Positions 35,332 to 44,631 of a DNA stretch of 64,000 nucleotides are shown piece by piece. The position numbers were made by a program, and so were the translations under genes. How positions within the stretch are numbered: position 1 is the first letter of the stretch; each line of letters starts with the position of its first letter. This DNA comes from Bradyrhizobium canariense (GTDB taxonomy: Bacteria > Pseudomonadota > Alphaproteobacteria > Rhizobiales > Xanthobacteraceae). The notes below the pieces were generated by a model. It had not been told where the DNA came from, did not search any database, and worked only from the letters and a program-made list of their open reading frames with translations. The DNA lies in assembly GCF_019402665.1 (NCBI RefSeq), contig NZ_VSST01000019.1, positions 124,001 to 188,000 of the forward strand, written 5' to 3'.

Positions 35332-36717
35332 ATGCGGCTTCTCATCGTTGGCACATTGAAGGGCCAGCTCACCACCGCCACCAAGATCGCGATGGCGAAC
35401 GGCGCCACCGTGACCTACGCCGAGGATAACGAACAGGCGATGCGCGTGCTGCGCAGCGGCAAGGGCGCCGACCTGCTGCTGGTCGACGTCGCCCTCGACA
35501 TCCGCGACCTCGTGATGCGGCTCGAGGCCGAACACATCCACGCGCCGATCGTCGCCTGCGGCATCACCAACGACGCCCGCGCCGCGGTCGCCGCGATCCA
35601 TGCCGGCGCCAAGGAATACATCCCGCTGCCGCCGGACCCGGAGCTGATCGCAGCGGTGCTGGCTGCCGTCGCCAACGATTCCCGCGAGCTGGTCTATCGC
35701 GACGAGGCGATGGCCAAGGTGATCAAGCTCGCCCAGCAGATCGCAGGCTCGGACGCTTCGGTGATGATCACCGGCGAATCCGGGACAGGCAAGGAAGTGC
35801 TGGCTCGATACGTCCACACCCGCTCGGCCCGTGCCAAGCGCCCGTTCATCTCGATCAACTGCGCCGCGATCCCCGAGCATCTGCTGGAGTCCGAGCTATT
35901 CGGCCACGAGAAGGGCGCCTTTACCGGCGCGATCGCCCGTCGTATCGGCAAGTTCGAGGAGGCAACCGGCGGCACGCTGCTGCTCGACGAAATCTCGGAG
36001 ATGGACGTCCGCCTGCAATCGAAACTGCTCCGCGCCATCCAGGAGCGCGTGATCGACCGTGTCGGCGGCACCAAGCCCGTCCCGGTGGACATCCGCATCA
36101 TCGCGACCTCGAACCGCAACCTGGTCGAGGCCGTGCGCGAAGGCACGTTCCGCGAGGACCTCTTGTTCCGGCTCAACGTCGTGAATTTGAAGATCCCGCC
36201 GCTGCGCGAGCGTCCCCTCGACATTCTCGAGCTCGCCCAGCACTTCGTGAAGAAATACGCCGAAGCCAACGGCGTGCCGATGCGCCCGATCTCGGCGGAA
36301 GCGCGGCGCGTGCTCTCCACCAACCGCTGGCAGGGCAACGTCCGCGAACTCGAAAACACCATGCACCGTTCGGTCCTGATGGCGCAGGGCGACGAGATCG
36401 GTGCCGATGCGATCCTCACGCCCGACGGCGACCGCCTCGACCTCGCCAAGACCGCACCGGCCGTGGCGCATGCCACCATGGCCGCCGAGCAGGTGACGCG
36501 GGCGCTGGTCGGCCGCACCGTCGCTGACGTCGAGCGCGACCTGATCCTGGAGACGCTGAAGCACTGCCTCGGCAACCGGACCCATGCCGCCAATATCCTG
36601 GGCATCTCGATCCGCACGCTGCGCAACAAGCTCAACGAATATTCCGACGGCGGCATTCCGATCACGCCGGCCGGCACGCCGGGTGAATATCCGCGCATGC
36701 CGATGGTGGGGGCGTAG
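35332..36717 (+). CDS. flbD: Sigma54-dependent flagellar regulator FlbD
   Basis: 461 residues. N-terminal receiver-like domain (LLIVGTLKG ... LLLVDVALD) with a degenerate acidic pocket, as in Caulobacter FlbD. The AAA+ domain has Walker A GESGTGKE (about residue 148), the sigma54-contact loop GAFTGA, Walker B TLLLDEISEMD and R-finger region FREDLLFRLNVV. The C-terminal Fis-type HTH is HAANILGISIRTLRNKLNEY. It activates sigma54 class flagellar promoters, probably including the one before fliK. Last gene of the block, followed by a terminator. Confidence 0.95.
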   Translation: MRLLIVGTLKGQLTTATKIAMANGATVTYAEDNEQAMRVLRSGKGADLLLVDVALDIRDLVMRLEAEHIHAPIVACGITNDARAAVAAIHAGAKEYIPLPPDPELIAAVLAAVANDSRELVYRDEAMAKVIKLAQQIAGSDASVMITGESGTGKEVLARYVHTRSARAKRPFISINCAAIPEHLLESELFGHEKGAFTGAIARRIGKFEEATGGTLLLDEISEMDVRLQSKLLRAIQERVIDRVGGTKPVPVDIRIIATSNRNLVEAVREGTFREDLLFRLNVVNLKIPPLRERPLDILELAQHFVKKYAEANGVPMRPISAEARRVLSTNRWQGNVRELENTMHRSVLMAQGDEIGADAILTPDGDRLDLAKTAPAVAHATMAAEQVTRALVGRTVADVERDLILETLKHCLGNRTHAANILGISIRTLRNKLNEYSDGGIPITPAGTPGEYPRMPMVGA

Positions 36718-36744
36718 GCGCTCCTGCCGAACATTGAGACTGCG

Positions 36745-36773
36745 AATGCCCGGGGCTGGTCCCGGGCATTTTT
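36745..36773 (+). terminator. Rho-independent terminator after flbD
   Basis: AATGCCCGGG-GCTGGT-CCCGGGCATT followed by TTT: a strong GC-rich stem 28 bases after the flbD stop. Confidence 0.9.
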
Positions 36774-36808
36774 GTAGGTGAAGTGCAGACAGCCTCCAGA
36801 CTCTCAAT

Positions 36809-36933
36809 GTCGTCCTGGCGAAAGCCAGGACCCATTACCCCAAGGGGGGTTGGCGAAGATTCGTCGTTCGGTACTCCTACCACCCTCCGTCGACAGATTC
36901 CGCGGTATGGGTCCTGGCTTTCGCCAGGACGAC
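36809..36933. repeat. Palindromic intergenic element, family A, copy 2 (inverted)
   Basis: Arms GTCGTCCTGGCGAAAGCCAG and CTGGCTTTCGCCAGGACGAC, inner flank CCATTACCCC. Inverted with respect to the copy at 30791-30915. The pair brackets sciP, fliF, fliG, fliH, fliN and flbD. Confidence 0.9.
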
Positions 36934-37052
36934 GTTGGGGAGGCAGCGTGCATCAAACCCGCAGACTGCGACATGGCCGCACCGCATTCTCCGACTAGGT
37001 CAAGCCCCCGCAAAGTCCTATAAGCGCCACCGAGAACCACGCGAGGGTGAAC

Positions 37053-38201
37053 ATGTCTCAAGCTCAAATCACGGATTGGCTGGCGTCGCAGCGGCAGGCG
37101 ATGATCGACCTGCTGCGCGATGTCGTGAACATCGATTCCGGATCCTATGACAAGGAAGGCGTCGATGCGGTCGGGGCGCGGTTCGAGCAGCATTTCGCCG
37201 AGCACGGCATTCCGTTCCGGCGCGAAAGCCACGCCACATTCGGCGATGCCATCCACGCCGAAGTCGCAAAGCCCGGCAGCAACGAGAAGCCGGTGCTGTT
37301 GATGGGGCATCGCGACACCGTGTTCGGCAAGGGCGAGGCCGGACGGCGTCCGTTCACGATCCAGGGTACGCGCGCCTATGGTCCTGGTGTTGCCGACATG
37401 AAGTCCGGCGTCGTCATGAACATGTTCGTGGCAACCGCCTTTCACAAATTCGGCGGCAACCCGCACCCGATCAAGCTGCTGATCACCTCAGACGAGGAAA
37501 TCGGTTCACCCTCCTCGCGGCCCGTGATCGAGCGCGAAGGACGCGCCGCGCGCGCCGTGTTCAATTCCGAGCCGGGCCGTCCGACCGGCAATATCGTCAC
37601 CGGCCGCAAGGGCGGCATCTTCATGCATGTCGCCATTACCGGCAAAGCCGCGCATTCCGGCGCCAATTTCGCCGCCGGCGTCAGTGCAATCGGCGAGCTC
37701 GCGCACAAGATCGTTCATATCCACGCGCTGACCGATCTCGACAGGGGCATCACGCTCAATGTCGGTCTCGTCTCGGGCGGGCAATCCGTCAACACCACGG
37801 CGCCTTACGCGGAAGGGCAGATTGACCTGCGCTACGTCGATCCGGCGGACCGCGCGAGGGTGATGGCGGCGATCGAGACGATCATCGCGACACCTTACGT
37901 GCCCGGTACCAGCGCGACGCTGACGGTCAAAGGCGAGTTCGTGCCGGTGGTGCAGAGCGCCGATTCAAAGGCGCTGTTCGAGAACTATCAGGCCGCCGCA
38001 AGGCAGGCCGGCCTCACGACGCTTCAGGGCGAGTTCTCCGGCGGCTGCGCCGATTCCGGCTTCACCGCCGCGGTCGGAACGCCGACCATCTGCGGCCTCG
38101 GCCCCGTCGGCGGGCTCGCGCACACGCCGGAGGAATATCTCGAGCTCGACAGCATCGTCCCGCGCGCGCAGGCGCTGGCGCTGGCGATCTTGCGGGGGTG
38201 A
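37053..38201 (+). CDS. M20-family metallopeptidase (glutamate carboxypeptidase CPG2-like)
   Basis: 382 residues from ATG 37053 with GAGGGTGA in front. Zinc-site motifs are MGHRDTVF (His/Asp), GPGVADMKSG (bridging Asp), TSDEEIGSPSS (Glu-Glu), NSEPGRPTGN and the final GLAHTPEEYLE histidine. The central dimerisation domain begins about residue 190 (AHSGANFAAG). It releases C-terminal glutamate or hydrolyses acylated amino acids; no signal peptide is seen, so cytoplasmic. Single gene between repeats. Confidence 0.9.
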   Translation: MSQAQITDWLASQRQAMIDLLRDVVNIDSGSYDKEGVDAVGARFEQHFAEHGIPFRRESHATFGDAIHAEVAKPGSNEKPVLLMGHRDTVFGKGEAGRRPFTIQGTRAYGPGVADMKSGVVMNMFVATAFHKFGGNPHPIKLLITSDEEIGSPSSRPVIEREGRAARAVFNSEPGRPTGNIVTGRKGGIFMHVAITGKAAHSGANFAAGVSAIGELAHKIVHIHALTDLDRGITLNVGLVSGGQSVNTTAPYAEGQIDLRYVDPADRARVMAAIETIIATPYVPGTSATLTVKGEFVPVVQSADSKALFENYQAAARQAGLTTLQGEFSGGCADSGFTAAVGTPTICGLGPVGGLAHTPEEYLELDSIVPRAQALALAILRG

Positions 38202-38211
38202 AAACAGGTGC

Positions 38212-38302
38212 CGTAGGGTGGGCAAAGCGAAGCGTGCCCACCGCTTCAGGTGCCGGGGAAAGATGGTGGGCACGGCGCAAGTGCGCCTTTGCCCACCCTA
38301 CG
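38212..38302. repeat. Palindromic intergenic element, family B, copy 1
   Basis: CGTAGGGTGGGCAAAG at the left pairs with CTTTGCCCACCCTACG at the right, with nested GTGCCCACC/GGTGGGCAC arms. A relative is at 56865-56981. Confidence 0.9.
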
Positions 38303-38316
38303 AGACCTCCCGAACC

Positions 38317-38475
38317 TCACGAATAGCTCGGCGCATCCGGCCTGCGGAAGATCTGGATGGGGTCGCCCGGCACGATCGGATGACCGCTGAACATCGCATA
38401 GGCGTAGAGCGCGAGATAGGCGATCGCGAGCGCGCCGACCGCGTAGAAGGCCCAGGTCGCGACGCGTTTCATCAT
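38317..38475 (-). CDS. 52-residue single-pass membrane protein, unknown
   Basis: Reads MMKRVATWAFYAVGAL, then AIAYLALYAYAMFSG, then a polar tail with PGDPIQIFRRPDAPSYS. One N-terminal membrane segment with positive residues in front (N-in). Two tandem ATGs; no obvious strong ribosome site. The codon use and clean membrane topology favour a real gene. It follows the flavin reductase gene on the same strand. Confidence 0.55.
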   Translation of the reverse strand: MMKRVATWAFYAVGALAIAYLALYAYAMFSGHPIVPGDPIQIFRRPDAPSYS

Positions 38476-38570
38476 TGCGCTCCATTGCTGTCCCGGCGGG
38501 AGGCTCAGGCAGCGCTTCTAGAGCGATGACGGGGAAAAGGCCAGCCTGCACGGCCCATCGCCGGCGGCGA

Positions 38571-39152
38571 TCAAATGCCGCGGCGGACGTGGGTGGGAAC
38601 GCTGACGTCCGCGAGCCTGACCGCGTCTTCGTCCTGATCCACCGCCACGTACTGACCGTGCCAATAGGCCAGCGCAGCATTGCGGGTCGAATTCTTGACG
38701 TCTCGCACTCGCCCGATGACGATGCCGTGCGAATGGCGCTCGATGAGCTCCTCGACCTCGCAATCGACGGCGGACAATGCGCCGACCAGCAGCGGAACAC
38801 CGGAGACCGCCGTCACCCATCTGGCGCCAACGAAACGATCGGCACCCTTAAGTCCGCCCTTGCCGGCAAAGCGCTCGGCGACATCGAGCTGATCGGCCGC
38901 GAGGATGTTCACGCCGAAGGCACCGTAGCGGCGGATCAGCGGGAAGGAGGAGGCGTCTCGATTGATGCTGACGATCAGCGTCGGCGGATCGACCGAGAAC
39001 GAGCTGACCGAGGTGACTGTCATGCCGGTGATGTCCTTGCCCCGTCCCGCGGTGATGACGCTGACGCCGCCGGTGAGGTGGCGCATGGCGCCGCGGAAAT
39101 CGGCGGACGAGACGGCATTTTCGGTCATGAGATCGCGGGGCACTACATTCAT
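38571..39152 (-). CDS. Flavin reductase (FMN-binding split-barrel type)
   Basis: 193 residues. FRGAMRHLTGGVSVITAGRG, TGMTVTSVSSFSVDPPTLIVSIN and GVNILAADQLDVAERFAGK are hallmarks of the HpaC-like flavin reductase family. In this operon it is the likely source of reduced FMN for SsuD, standing in for the unrelated SsuE. Starts 32 bases after ssuB. An internal ATG (residue 9) is an alternative start. Confidence 0.85.
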   Translation of the reverse strand: MNVVPRDLMTENAVSSADFRGAMRHLTGGVSVITAGRGKDITGMTVTSVSSFSVDPPTLIVSINRDASSFPLIRRYGAFGVNILAADQLDVAERFAGKGGLKGADRFVGARWVTAVSGVPLLVGALSAVDCEVEELIERHSHGIVIGRVRDVKNSTRNAALAYWHGQYVAVDQDEDAVRLADVSVPTHVRRGI

Positions 39153-39184
39153 GGCATACTCCCCGAGGCTGGGGTTCCCTCTAT

Positions 39185-40021
39185 TTAGGTACGATCGTCC
39201 GCCGACAAAAGGTGGTTCAGGATCGAGCCTTCGAGACCCGCGAGCTCGGCCGAGCCGCGTTGGCGGGGCCGGGCCGTGTTAACCACGACGTCGTGGGCGA
39301 TCCGCCCTTCCTCGATCACCAGCACCCGGTCGGCCAGCGCGACCGCCTCGGCGACATCGTGGGTCACCAGGATCGCGGTAAAGCCCTGGTCGCGCCAGAC
39401 GCGCTCCAGCAACCGCTGCATCGAGATACGGGTCAGCGCATCCAGCGCGCCAAGCGGCTCGTCGAAGGCGAGCACACGGGGGCGCGAGACCAGCGCACGG
39501 GCAAGGGCTACACGCTGCTTCTGGCCGCCCGACAGTATCGATGGCCACTGGTCGCGCTTGTCGGTCAGCCCGACCTCAGTGAGCGCCTTCTCCGCGCGTG
39601 AATGCGCGTCGGAAGAGGCGCGATCGCGGCCGAGGCCGACCTCGACATTGGAGAGAACGCGGGCCCAGGGCAACAGCCGAGGCTCCTGGAACATCACGCG
39701 GATATCCTCGGGCTTCACGGCGTCGCCGAGCGAGATGCTGCCGGCGTCGAACTTCTCCAGGCCCGCGATAAGGCGCAGCAGCGTGCTCTTGCCGCAGCCG
39801 CTTTTGCCAACGATGGCGACGAACTGGCCGGCGGGGATGTGCAGGTCGATGCCGCGCAGCACCTCGTTGTCGCCGTAGGATTTGCGCAGGCCGCGGATGC
39901 TGAGCGGCAGGCCGGAGGTCTGCACCGGGCGCTCCTCGCGCACCACGCGGGCGTGAGGCGCGAAATTGGCGCGGGTTGCGAGTTCGGTGTCCGGAAGGGA
40001 GGTACGAAGGGCAGTCTGCAT
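39185..40021 (-). CDS. ssuB: Aliphatic sulfonate ABC transporter ATP-binding protein
   Basis: 278 residues from ATG 40021; longer in-frame sequence is a shadow of ssuC. Walker [11 protein letters not shown], signature [15 protein letters not shown], Walker [12 protein letters not shown] and H-loop VTHDVAEAV. Residues 1-45 form an N-terminal extension. It energises uptake through SsuC. Gene order ssuA-D-C-B. Confidence 0.93.
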   Translation of the reverse strand: MQTALRTSLPDTELATRANFAPHARVVREERPVQTSGLPLSIRGLRKSYGDNEVLRGIDLHIPAGQFVAIVGKSGCGKSTLLRLIAGLEKFDAGSISLGDAVKPEDIRVMFQEPRLLPWARVLSNVEVGLGRDRASSDAHSRAEKALTEVGLTDKRDQWPSILSGGQKQRVALARALVSRPRVLAFDEPLGALDALTRISMQRLLERVWRDQGFTAILVTHDVAEAVALADRVLVIEEGRIAHDVVVNTARPRQRGSAELAGLEGSILNHLLSADDRT

Positions 40022-40041
40022 GTGATTCCCGGTGTGTCTGC

Positions 40042-40848
40042 TCAGCGTTTCCAATAAGCGGGGTGCCAGGAGAGCGTCAGGCGCTCCAGCACGCGGGAGG
40101 CGCTGTCGGCGAGCTTGCCGAGCAGCGCGTAGATCAGGATCGAGAGCACAACGACGTCGATCAGCATGAACTCGCGCGCCTGCATCGCCATGTAACCGAG
40201 GCCCGAGGACGCCGCGATGGTCTCGGCGACGATCAGGGTCAGCCACATGATACCGAGCGCAAAACGGATGCCGACGACGATCGAGGGCAGCGCGCCCGGG
40301 AAGATCACGCGGCGGAACAGCTCGCCGTCAGTCATGCCGTAGATGCGGCCCATCTCAATCAGCTGCGGGTCGACGGTGCGGATGCCGTGCAGCGTGTTGA
40401 GGTAGATCGGGAAGAACACGCCGAGTGCCACCAGGAACAGCTTCGCGCTCTCATCGATGCCGAACCACAAGATGACCAGCGGGATCAGCGCCAGATGCGG
40501 CACGTTGCGCACCATCTGCAGCGTGGTGTCGGTGAGCTTTGACGACAGCTGCGACAGGCCGTTGGCAAGACCGAAGGCAAAGCCGATGCTGCCGCCGATC
40601 AGGAAGCCGATCGAGGCGCGCCAGAACGAGACCCAGATGTTGCGCGCGAGCTCGCCGGAGAGCAGTAGCTTCCAGCCCGCAAGCAAGACGTCGCTCGGCG
40701 CCGGCAGCACCCGCGTCGGCACGAAGCCGGTGACGCTGGCGACCTGCCAGATCGCGATGATGGCGAGCGGCACGATCCACTGGACCAGGCCGTCCACGCG
40801 CGGCAGGCGCAAACTACGGGGAAGCGAAACGCTGTCGATCAGGCTCAT
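40042..40848 (-). CDS. ssuC: Aliphatic sulfonate ABC transporter permease
   Basis: 268 residues with six membrane segments and the BPD_transp_1 EAA-type loop ([26 protein letters not shown], conserved A/G and P positions). Start overlaps the ssuD stop. Imports alkanesulfonates with SsuA and SsuB during sulfur limitation. Confidence 0.93.
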   Translation of the reverse strand: MSLIDSVSLPRSLRLPRVDGLVQWIVPLAIIAIWQVASVTGFVPTRVLPAPSDVLLAGWKLLLSGELARNIWVSFWRASIGFLIGGSIGFAFGLANGLSQLSSKLTDTTLQMVRNVPHLALIPLVILWFGIDESAKLFLVALGVFFPIYLNTLHGIRTVDPQLIEMGRIYGMTDGELFRRVIFPGALPSIVVGIRFALGIMWLTLIVAETIAASSGLGYMAMQAREFMLIDVVVLSILIYALLGKLADSASRVLERLTLSWHPAYWKR

Positions 40849-42002
40849 GATTGCGACACCTTCTGCTGCGGACGGAAGTCGCTGCCGACCGTTTCACCAA
40901 AAGGACCGCTGTTGAAGTGCAGCCTGGTCACGTTGCTGGGCTGCTCCAGCGAGAGCAGCGGGAACACCAGCTCGGCGAAACGATAGGCTTCCTCCAGATG
41001 CGGGTAGCCCGACATGATGAAGGTATCGATGCCGATGTCCTGATACTCCTTGATGCGGGCCGCGACCGTCTGGGCGTCGCCGACCAGCGCCGTGCCGGCG
41101 CCGCCACGCACGAGGCCGACGCCGGCCCACAGGTTCGGAGCGATCTCGAGCTTGTCGCGCTTGCCGCCATGGAGCTGCGCCATGCGCTGCTGGCCAACGG
41201 AATCCATCCGCGCAAAGTTCTTCTGCGCGGCCGCGATGGTCTCGTCGCTGACATGCTTGATCAGCTCATTGGCCGCACGCCAGGCCGCGTCATTGGTCTC
41301 TCGAACAATCACGTGGAGCCGGATGCCGAAGGATAGTTTTCGACCGCGTGCGGCGGCCACCTCCCTCACCTTCGCGATCTTCTCCGCGACCAAGGCCGGC
41401 GGCTCGCCCCAGGTCAGATATTTGTCGACGGTGTCGACGGCGACGTCGATGCCGGCATCCGACGAGCCGCCGAAATAGAGCGGCGGACGCGGCGACTGCA
41501 CCGGCGGAAACAGCAGCTTGCCGCCTTCGACATGGATGTGCTTGCCCTCGACATTGACGGTCTTGCCGGCGAGCAGCTCGCTATAGACGCTGAGGAACTC
41601 GCGGGTGACCTCGTAGCGCTCGTCATGGGCAAGGAAGATGCCGTCGCCCTTGTTCTCGACGGGATCGCCGCCGGTGACGACGTTGACCAGAAGCCGACCG
41701 TTGGTGATGCGGTCGAGCGTCGCGGTCATGCGCGCGGCCACGCTCGGCGATTGCAGGCCCGGCCTGACCGCCACGAGATAGCGCAGCCGCTCGGTGAACG
41801 GCGCGACCGAGGAGGCGACGATCCAGGAATCTTCGCAAGATCGCCCAGTCGGCAGCAGCACGCCGAAATAGCCGAGCTGGTCGGCGGCCTGCGCGATCTG
41901 GCGCAGATAGTTGAAATTGACCTCGCGGCCGCCGGTGCCGGTGCCGAGATAACGGCCGTCGCCGTGGGTCGGCAGGAACCAGAGGATGTTGGCGTTGCTC
42001 AT
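40845..42002 (-). CDS. ssuD: FMNH2-dependent alkanesulfonate monooxygenase
   Basis: 385 residues. [48 protein letters not shown] and the C-terminal [19 protein letters not shown] match SsuD of the bacterial luciferase-like family. It splits alkanesulfonates to aldehyde plus sulfite with reduced FMN and O2. Start ATG 42002; GAGGTG site. Its stop overlaps the ssuC start. Confidence 0.94.
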   Translation of the reverse strand: MSNANILWFLPTHGDGRYLGTGTGGREVNFNYLRQIAQAADQLGYFGVLLPTGRSCEDSWIVASSVAPFTERLRYLVAVRPGLQSPSVAARMTATLDRITNGRLLVNVVTGGDPVENKGDGIFLAHDERYEVTREFLSVYSELLAGKTVNVEGKHIHVEGGKLLFPPVQSPRPPLYFGGSSDAGIDVAVDTVDKYLTWGEPPALVAEKIAKVREVAAARGRKLSFGIRLHVIVRETNDAAWRAANELIKHVSDETIAAAQKNFARMDSVGQQRMAQLHGGKRDKLEIAPNLWAGVGLVRGGAGTALVGDAQTVAARIKEYQDIGIDTFIMSGYPHLEEAYRFAELVFPLLSLEQPSNVTRLHFNSGPFGETVGSDFRPQQKVSQS

Positions 42003-42018
42003 GGAGGTGCTCCGATGA

Positions 42019-42105
42019 CTAGCCGTACGTCGTTCCGACCGCGGCAGCGACGATGCCGATCGATATGACGATGGCTGCGAATACGCGTTGAACGATACGC
42101 CTCAT
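42019..42105 (-). CDS. 28-residue hydrophobic peptide between ssuA and ssuD
   Basis: [18 protein letters not shown] then [10 protein letters not shown]. Three basic residues precede a single hydrophobic helix. AAAAGG lies 13 bases ahead of the ATG. The stop is 16 bases from the ssuD ATG. It may be a membrane micropeptide or a translational leader for ssuD; short length makes it uncertain. Confidence 0.4.
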   Translation of the reverse strand: MRRIVQRVFAAIVISIGIVAAAVGTTYG

Positions 42106-42143
42106 TTTCAAACCTTTTGAAATGGGGAAATTGGTGGGCACGA

Positions 42144-43094
42144 TCACGCTGCCGGGTTGCGCCAGACGATGTCGCGGATCACGATCGGCTTCGGGATCAG
42201 GCCGAGCTTGTGGAAGCGGTCGGCGACGCCCTGCTGGGTCGTGACGATGTCGTCGGTGACCGGGCCGACCACGAAATTCGCGCGCTTGGCGGCGAGGGTC
42301 TGGATGTCCAACGGGACGCCGGTGATCGTGGCGAGCGATTTGGCGACCTCGTCGCGGTGCTGTTCGGCCCATTTGCCAGCCGCGGTCGTCACATCGATGA
42401 TCTGCTGCAGGATGGCGCCGTGATTCCTGGCGAAATCGCGATTGGCGATGAAGAAGGAATTGGTCTTGGTGACGTCGCACGCATTGATCAGGATGCGGCC
42501 GCCCTGCTTGGTCTCGCCGATCGCGAAGTAAGGATCCCAGATCGCCCACGCCTCGATGCTGCCATTGGCAAAGGCAGGCCCGGCATCCGGCGGCGTCAGA
42601 TAGACCGGCGTGATGTCCGCGTAGGTGAGGCCCGCTTTCTCCAGCGTCTGCACCACGATGTTGTGCGCGCTGGATCCCTTGGTGAAGCCAACGCGCTTGC
42701 CCTTCAAGTCGGCGATGCCGCGGATCGACGAGTCCTTCGGCACCAGGATGCCCTGCCCGTTGGTGATAGGCTGGCCGGCGGCATAGACGATCGCCGCGCC
42801 CGCCGCCTGGGCGAACACCGGCGGGGAATCGCCGACCGCGCCAAAATCGATGCTGCCGACATTCATCGCCTCCATCATCGGAGGTCCCGACGAGAACTCG
42901 ACCCATTTCACGTCGATGCCCAATGGCGCGAAATGTTTTTCCAGGGCGGCCTGCTGACGCGTGATAACCAGCACGCCGGTCTTCTGGTAGCCGATACGAA
43001 TGCCCTTCACCGCGCCTTGTGCTTTGGCACTTGAAGCGAATGCGGCGGCTGCCGCAGTTCCAACGGATAGTTTGAGAAAGTCCCGACGTTGCAT
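42144..43094 (-). CDS. ssuA: Aliphatic sulfonate ABC transporter substrate-binding protein
   Basis: 316 residues. Twin-arginine-like signal RRDFLKLSVGTAAAAAFASSAKA, then the NMT1/SsuA periplasmic fold: IRIGYQKTGVLVI, VGSIDFGAVGDSPPVFAQAAG and GWAIWDPYFAIGET-like AWAIWDPYFAIGETK. First gene of the minus-strand operon, so its upstream region carries the promoter. Confidence 0.92.
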   Translation of the reverse strand: MQRRDFLKLSVGTAAAAAFASSAKAQGAVKGIRIGYQKTGVLVITRQQAALEKHFAPLGIDVKWVEFSSGPPMMEAMNVGSIDFGAVGDSPPVFAQAAGAAIVYAAGQPITNGQGILVPKDSSIRGIADLKGKRVGFTKGSSAHNIVVQTLEKAGLTYADITPVYLTPPDAGPAFANGSIEAWAIWDPYFAIGETKQGGRILINACDVTKTNSFFIANRDFARNHGAILQQIIDVTTAAGKWAEQHRDEVAKSLATITGVPLDIQTLAAKRANFVVGPVTDDIVTTQQGVADRFHKLGLIPKPIVIRDIVWRNPAA

Positions 43095-43452
43095 CCGACA
43101 CTCCAGGCCGCGTGCGGCCGTCCTTCATTCGTGTTCGTGAATGATGGTGTGGCTGATCGGAGGTGTCGAGACGCGCGGAAAAATAGCGATGCAAGCACTG
43201 CGCAATTGGCAGAGCGCATGATTATCTTTCAATCCACGGAGCGAACGCAGGGGATATTTTTCCGCACGCGAATGTGAAAAACGCACCTACCTGACCGAGA
43301 AACTAAAAAATCGCGAAAACAACCCCATGCACAGTAGCCGGCGCGTGCGAAAACAACGACTTACGTTTATCCGAACTTGACTTGACTCGTCGGGCAAAAC
43401 AGGGGCAGGATGGCATCATGGCGGCGTTGCGGATGGACCGGTCCCTGCCGGC
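43095..43452. other. Gene-free upstream region of the ssu operon
   Basis: No convincing gene. AT-richer than its surroundings around 43260-43390 (TGAAAAACGC, AACTAAAAAATCG), consistent with the ssuA promoter. No clear repeat or terminator; a specific sulfur-regulator site could not be assigned. Confidence 0.4.
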
Positions 43453-44631
43453 CTAATGCAGCCATCTCACGGGCAGATTCTGCAGCCCGCGAAACGCCCA
43501 GCCGCCGATCCGCACCGGCTCGTCGTCGGCGATCTCGAGCCGGACGGCACGGGCGAACAAGGTCGGTAGCGCGACGTCGGCAATCATGGCGCGCGAGGCC
43601 CAGGCTCCGGCGCAGAAATGCGGGCCCGCGCCGAATGCGACGCTCTTGGCCGTATCACGCCGCACGTCGAAATGGTCGGCGCGCTCAAAATGCTTCTCGT
43701 CGCGGTTGGCGGAGCCGAACATGAGGAATACGCGTTCATCGGTTTCGAACGCGACGTCACGGATCGTCCACGGCTTTGCGATGCGTCGCGGCGACATGCC
43801 GATCGGCGAGATCCAGCGGGCGTATTCCTCGAACGCCTGGAGCCACGACACCTCGCCCTTGCGCACGAGATCGAGCTGGTCGGGATGGGTCAGCAGCGCC
43901 CACACCGTGCCGGCGATCGCCTTGCGCGGCTCGTTTTGACCGCCGGAGATCGCGAGTTTGACGTTCGCGCGCACGCTCTCCATCGCCATGCCCGACGCGA
44001 GGAGCACGCCGAGGATGCTCTGGTCGGGATGCTTGCGCATCACCGGCAGGATGTCGTCGATCGCCGCATCGATACCCGACGTCGCCGCATGGCAACGCGC
44101 CTCGACGGCTGCGTCGCCGCTGTAGTTGGCGATGCCCTCGATCATGCCCTGTGACCAGGCGTCCATGTCGGCAAAGCCGATATTGGTGAGGCCGGTGATC
44201 GACTTCAGGCATTCGCCGGAGAACGGCAACGCGAAGTCGCGCATGAAATCGATCCGCCCGGGCGCGATCGCGTCGATGATGCGATCGGCATGGGCCTGGA
44301 ACAGCCCGCTCCAGTGCGCCTTGACCGTCTTCGGCGACACCGTCGGAAACATCGCGCGGCGCTCGACCTGGTGCGCCTCGCCGTCCTTGCGCATCATGTT
44401 GTGGCCCATCAGCCGGTTCATCAGGCCTGCAGGCTGATGCGAGGAGAACACGTCGATCTGCTTCTCGGAGATCGAGATATCGTCGCGGCTCGTCAGCAGC
44501 GTCGAGCCGAGCTGCGGCACGAAGGCGATCGGCGCCTCCTTGCGCATCTTGGCGAGCATCGGATAGGGGTCGGCCCAGAATGCGGCCGGGTCGATGTCGA
44601 TGCGCGGCGCCGTGCTCAAGCTTCGCTCCAT
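43453..44631 (-). CDS. Cytochrome P450, GcoA-like (CYP255-type)
   Basis: 392 residues. Heme-ligand motif FGAGPHFCAG with Cys340, K-helix E269-Y-A-R272 and an I-helix SGGQNEPRK (229-237) that lacks the usual acid-alcohol pair. The N-terminal EAPIAFVPQLGS and C-terminal GGWAFRGLQNLPVRW blocks resemble GcoA, the guaiacol O-demethylase P450 of Amycolatopsis (from memory of that sequence). It may demethylate lignin-derived methoxy-aromatics. No GcoB-type reductase is adjacent. Confidence 0.75.
   Translation of the reverse strand: MERSLSTAPRIDIDPAAFWADPYPMLAKMRKEAPIAFVPQLGSTLLTSRDDISISEKQIDVFSSHQPAGLMNRLMGHNMMRKDGEAHQVERRAMFPTVSPKTVKAHWSGLFQAHADRIIDAIAPGRIDFMRDFALPFSGECLKSITGLTNIGFADMDAWSQGMIEGIANYSGDAAVEARCHAATSGIDAAIDDILPVMRKHPDQSILGVLLASGMAMESVRANVKLAISGGQNEPRKAIAGTVWALLTHPDQLDLVRKGEVSWLQAFEEYARWISPIGMSPRRIAKPWTIRDVAFETDERVFLMFGSANRDEKHFERADHFDVRRDTAKSVAFGAGPHFCAGAWASRAMIADVALPTLFARAVRLEIADDEPVRIGGWAFRGLQNLPVRWLH

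Noticed and set aside
42019..43194. 391-codon minus-strand frame
   Set aside because: It overlaps ssuA in another frame; only its last 28 codons (the small peptide) stand as a possible gene.
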